Origin: Promethearchaeota archaeon
GTDB lineage: Archaea > Asgardarchaeota > Lokiarchaeia > Sigynarchaeales > SOKP01
DNA length: 8,690 nucleotides
Assembly: GCA_016839845.1 (NCBI GenBank)
Contig: JAEOTL010000504.1
Coordinates: 1-8,690, forward strand
Direction of reading: 5' to 3'
Below are positions 6,715 through 8,690 of this stretch, one piece after another (the first letter of the stretch is position 1; each line of letters starts with the position of its first letter). Below the pieces are notes generated by a model. It did no database searches. It saw nothing but the letters and a program-made list of their open reading frames with translations, and was not told the DNA's origin. The position numbers and the translations under genes are program-made.

Positions 6715-6812
6715 CTTTCAACATTTGTTTATTAAAATAGGAAACAATTTGAAAGAAAAAAGAATTATTTATATGTCTAATTGTTGATTTACTTCCACTG
6801 AGTTGGAGTAAA

Positions 6813-6822
6813 TATTTAAATA
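6813..6822 (+). promoter_or_regulatory. TATA box of the first HTH-RHH-LRR gene (leaderless spacing)
   Basis: TATTTAAATA is centred about 27 bases before the ATG at 6845, with AGTAAA just upstream as a possible TFB-recognition element. There is no Shine-Dalgarno motif. Together these predict a leaderless mRNA starting at or next to the ATG. The same box at the same distance precedes the paralogue at 8593. Confidence 0.8.
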
Positions 6823-6844
6823 CGCACACTTCTTCTATATTTGT

Positions 6845-8488
6845 ATGAGTGAGAGAAAACATGGGCGAAGATATTCCTTTAAGGAGAAGAAAGATATTTT
6901 AGACTTTCTGGAGAATCATACATACAAGGACACAAGTGAGAAGTTTAATATATCAGAAACTACCTTATCACGGTGGAGAAATGAAATCAAAAGTGGGAGT
7001 AAATATAATAAGACTAAAATAATTATCTCTCTCCCAAAATTTTGGCTTGAATATTTAAATGAACAAATTGAAGCAGATGTCTGGGAAGATTATTCTGATG
7101 CGGTATTAACAATCATCCGGGACTATGTAAAATTAGCTAAAGATGCTGATTCAAATTACTTAAAACGTGCAAAAGAGATTCTTCCAACTCTAGTAAATCT
7201 TAATTCTAATATTGAATCTATGTTAGTTTCAAGTTCTAACGAAGTAATATACAAAACAGAGAAATGGGAATCAGCTGAAGAGATTCTTGATTTGATAAAG
7301 ATTTGGAAAGAAAGTGCTCGTTGGCATCAAAATCGGAGAAATAAGTGGAAAAACACATTTACCTTTCCAAAATTGGATCCTGAAAATAGAAATATTAGAT
7401 CTTTTGAATTTCAAAAAGAAACTTATTCTGTAAGAGATATTTCTGTAAAACATTTAATAGCAGTTAAAAGAGGTATCCCTCCTTCTTCACAATTACCTTG
7501 TTATTTATTAATGTTGAGAAGAAAATTAACTGAAATGGATGTATATATTTTCGCAATAGCAAAACAAATGGAGCAAAGTTCATTATTATCAGCAATGGAT
7601 ACCCTCAAAAGAGCCGCAATGGGATCCCTTCCACCTTCTACCGAATCTACTGTTGAAAAGTCATCACCAACTCCCAAGGATATGCCATCAAGTGAATTAA
7701 AAACGATATTGAAAAGATTTAAAAAAAATAAGAATTATCGAAAAGAATCGAGAGCAAATTGGGAAAAGGAAAAGGAAAAAAAGTTTAAAATGGGGGGGGT
7801 TTTGATGCGGGTAGCTACTCGAGTGAATATACCCCTAGAGCCTGAGGAGAAAAAAGTGCTTGAAGCATTAGAAATACAAATTGGGAAAAAAATTGAGAGG
7901 ATTACGGCGGATCCTGAGCAAAAAATATCTAGAAATGATCTAATGCCCTATCAAAAGGGAAAACTATTTCAAGGATCGTACCAAAAACTGCCATGGATGC
8001 ACGCTAATGTAAATTTCCCAGCATATTTATTTCCTTGTCATTATATAGCCTCAAATGGAAAGATAATCCTCTTGACGTTATTGAATTTTGGTCTATCAGA
8101 GATTCCATCCGAAATTCTAGATCTCAAAAGTTTAACTTATCTCAATTTTAATTCAAACAACATATCTGAACTACCAAAAACATTTTCCAACGCAAAATCT
8201 CTAGAAAATCTCTTTCTGAATAATAATCAATTCATTAAGGTTCCAGATATTCTTATTGAATTACCTAAATTACAAAACCTTTATATGAGAAATAATCAAA
8301 TTTCCAAAATCCCTATTATTTTAACTGAAGCCTGGCAAGCCCGTATTGGGGATCCTAATTTTCCTCCCGGTAATTTAATTTTCTCAGGAAATCCGATTGA
8401 TCGTAGCTCATTATCACAGGAGCAATTAGAATTGGAACAAAAATCTTTGTTAAATATGCATCGTAACCTTTATTTCGTCATCGATTAG
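6845..8488 (+). CDS. HTH + ribbon-helix-helix + leucine-rich-repeat protein (new architecture)
   Basis: A 547-residue, probably cytoplasmic protein. Residues 7-48 form a helix-turn-helix like those of transposase OrfA/Psq proteins: RRYSFKEKKDILDFL, a middle helix, then a recognition helix ISETTLSRWRNEI (36-48). Residues 57-97 look like a CopG/Arc-type ribbon-helix-helix: strand TKIIISLP, helix FWLEYLNEQIEA, helix YSDAVLTIIRDYVKL. Residues 100-260 are helical and unrecognised. A low-complexity Ser/Pro and Lys-rich linker (262-315) follows, then residues 316-400, including LEPEEKKVLEALEIQIGKKI. Residues 405-518 are four LRRs plus an end piece, with the repeating pattern LxxLxLxxNxIxxLP (for example LTYLNFNSNNISELP, 430-444). 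I infer a DNA-bound regulator whose LRR part binds a protein or other partner; no partner is known. The ATG is set by the TATA box 27 bases upstream. An eight-G tract lies at codons 316-319. A tandem relative starts at 8593. Confidence 0.8.
   Translation: MSERKHGRRYSFKEKKDILDFLENHTYKDTSEKFNISETTLSRWRNEIKSGSKYNKTKIIISLPKFWLEYLNEQIEADVWEDYSDAVLTIIRDYVKLAKDADSNYLKRAKEILPTLVNLNSNIESMLVSSSNEVIYKTEKWESAEEILDLIKIWKESARWHQNRRNKWKNTFTFPKLDPENRNIRSFEFQKETYSVRDISVKHLIAVKRGIPPSSQLPCYLLMLRRKLTEMDVYIFAIAKQMEQSSLLSAMDTLKRAAMGSLPPSTESTVEKSSPTPKDMPSSELKTILKRFKKNKNYRKESRANWEKEKEKKFKMGGVLMRVATRVNIPLEPEEKKVLEALEIQIGKKIERITADPEQKISRNDLMPYQKGKLFQGSYQKLPWMHANVNFPAYLFPCHYIASNGKIILLTLLNFGLSEIPSEILDLKSLTYLNFNSNNISELPKTFSNAKSLENLFLNNNQFIKVPDILIELPKLQNLYMRNNQISKIPIILTEAWQARIGDPNFPPGNLIFSGNPIDRSSLSQEQLELEQKSLLNMHRNLYFVID
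7792..7799 (+). repeat. Eight-G homopolymer tract inside the LRR gene
   Basis: Eight consecutive G lie in codons M316-G317-G318-V319, between the Lys-rich linker and the LRR half. In this frame the gene stays open. One G fewer gives TGA at once, overlapping an in-frame ATG (TGATG at 7803-7807); one G more gives TGA after about 19 codons. It may be a slippage site or a place where the assembly is error-prone. Confidence 0.75.
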
Positions 8489-8515
8489 CTTCTTCAACTA
8501 TTTTTTAGTTTTGAA
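8489..8515 (+). terminator. T-rich terminator after the first LRR gene
   Basis: The 27 bases after the TAG stop include six T at 8501-8506 followed by AGTTTT. No hairpin is present. It overlaps the second copy of the TTTTTAGTTTTGAA motif (8502-8515), which also lies upstream of the first LRR gene. Confidence 0.45.
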
Positions 8516-8555
8516 AGGTCATTAATCTTTAATTACTACTTACACTACAGTTTAA

Positions 8556-8575
8556 GTAAGTATTTAAATACTTAC
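8556..8575 (+). promoter_or_regulatory. TATA box inside a perfect 20-bp palindrome, promoter of the second LRR-family gene
   Basis: The core TATTTAAATA (8561-8570) is centred about 27 bases before the ATG at 8593, again the leaderless spacing. The flanks GTAAG and CTTAC extend it to a perfect 20-base palindrome. The first gene's promoter shares the core and similar bases upstream (ACTTnCACT, AGTAA) but not the right arm. The palindrome could be an operator for a dimeric regulator, perhaps the family's own product. Confidence 0.75.
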
Positions 8576-8592
8576 GCTTTTTATATTTTTTT

Positions 8593-8690
8593 ATGAGCGA
8601 AAAAATTCATGGTCGAAGATATTCATTCACAGAAAAGAAAGAAATCTTAAGTTATTTAAAAAATCACACATATAAAGAAACATGTGAGAA
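8593..8690 (+). CDS. Second HTH-family paralogue, 5' fragment
   Basis: The first 32 codons of a gene that continues past the window. Its N-terminus (MSEKIHGRRYSFTEKKEIL) matches the 547-residue neighbour's (MSERKHGRRYSFKEKKDIL); 23 of the 32 visible residues are identical and there are no gaps. The part seen covers the start of the helix-turn-helix only, so whether a ribbon-helix-helix and LRRs follow is unknown. The start is ATG at 8593, placed by the TATA box 27 bases upstream and by the match to the first copy. It begins 105 bases after the first gene's stop, in the same direction, with its own promoter, so this is a tandem duplication rather than an operon partner. Confidence 0.85.
   Translation, partial: MSEKIHGRRYSFTEKKEILSYLKNHTYKETCE

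Noticed and set aside
6793..6808. Imperfect inverted repeat TCCA/TGGA just upstream of the first LRR gene's TATA box, considered as an operator
   Set aside because: The arms are short and the paralogue's promoter does not keep them symmetrical.
6845..7000. Transposase OrfA-like helix-turn-helix in tandem copies, suggesting an insertion sequence
   Set aside because: No DDE or other transposase catalytic domain follows, no terminal inverted repeats were found, and the genes have their own conserved promoters. A domesticated HTH is more likely.

Overview
This is an AT-rich window that looks archaeal. Two neighbouring genes have a TATTTAAATA box whose centre lies about 27 bases before the ATG, which is the spacing expected for leaderless archaeal transcripts. 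Gene ends are marked by T-tracts without strong hairpins, some starts are GTG, and a few genes have GAGG-type Shine-Dalgarno motifs. Acyl-CoA-type metabolic genes beside a leucine-rich-repeat (LRR) protein fused to DNA-binding domains suggest an Asgard (Lokiarchaeia-like) archaeon. That assignment is inference, not proof.

Left part (1-2810), hydrolases. The 3' end of a PF00756-type esterase (+) converges on a metallo-beta-lactamase protein of the alkylsulfatase type (-). After a 301-base divergent intergenic region, which may hold a 47-codon Cys/His-rich mini-ORF (-), comes a PAF-acetylhydrolase-like alpha/beta hydrolase (+) with a T-rich terminator.

Middle part (2846-6617), all on the minus strand. 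Read in the direction of transcription, the genes are a nitronate monooxygenase/FabK-like FMN enzyme, a small multi-pass membrane protein, a two-domain 3-hydroxyacyl-CoA dehydrogenase, and a FlaR-type P-loop kinase. The dehydrogenase and the FMN enzyme suggest fatty acid or acyl-CoA turnover. A nearly perfect direct repeat of 64-65 bp, made of the last codons of the FMN enzyme gene plus its T-rich terminator, occurs a second time downstream of the membrane protein gene. The membrane gene therefore sits between two copies of the same gene end, which points to a recent duplication or insertion.

Right part (6618-8690). A 547-residue protein combines an N-terminal helix-turn-helix, a ribbon-helix-helix-like segment, a long central region I do not recognise, and four to five C-terminal LRRs. 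A second gene with a closely related N-terminus and a related promoter begins right after it and runs off the window. This tandem family of DNA-binding LRR proteins is the most novel item here. An eight-G tract lies between its DNA-binding half and its LRR half, and loss or gain of one G would separate the two halves.

No rRNA, tRNA, CRISPR array or complete insertion sequence was seen.
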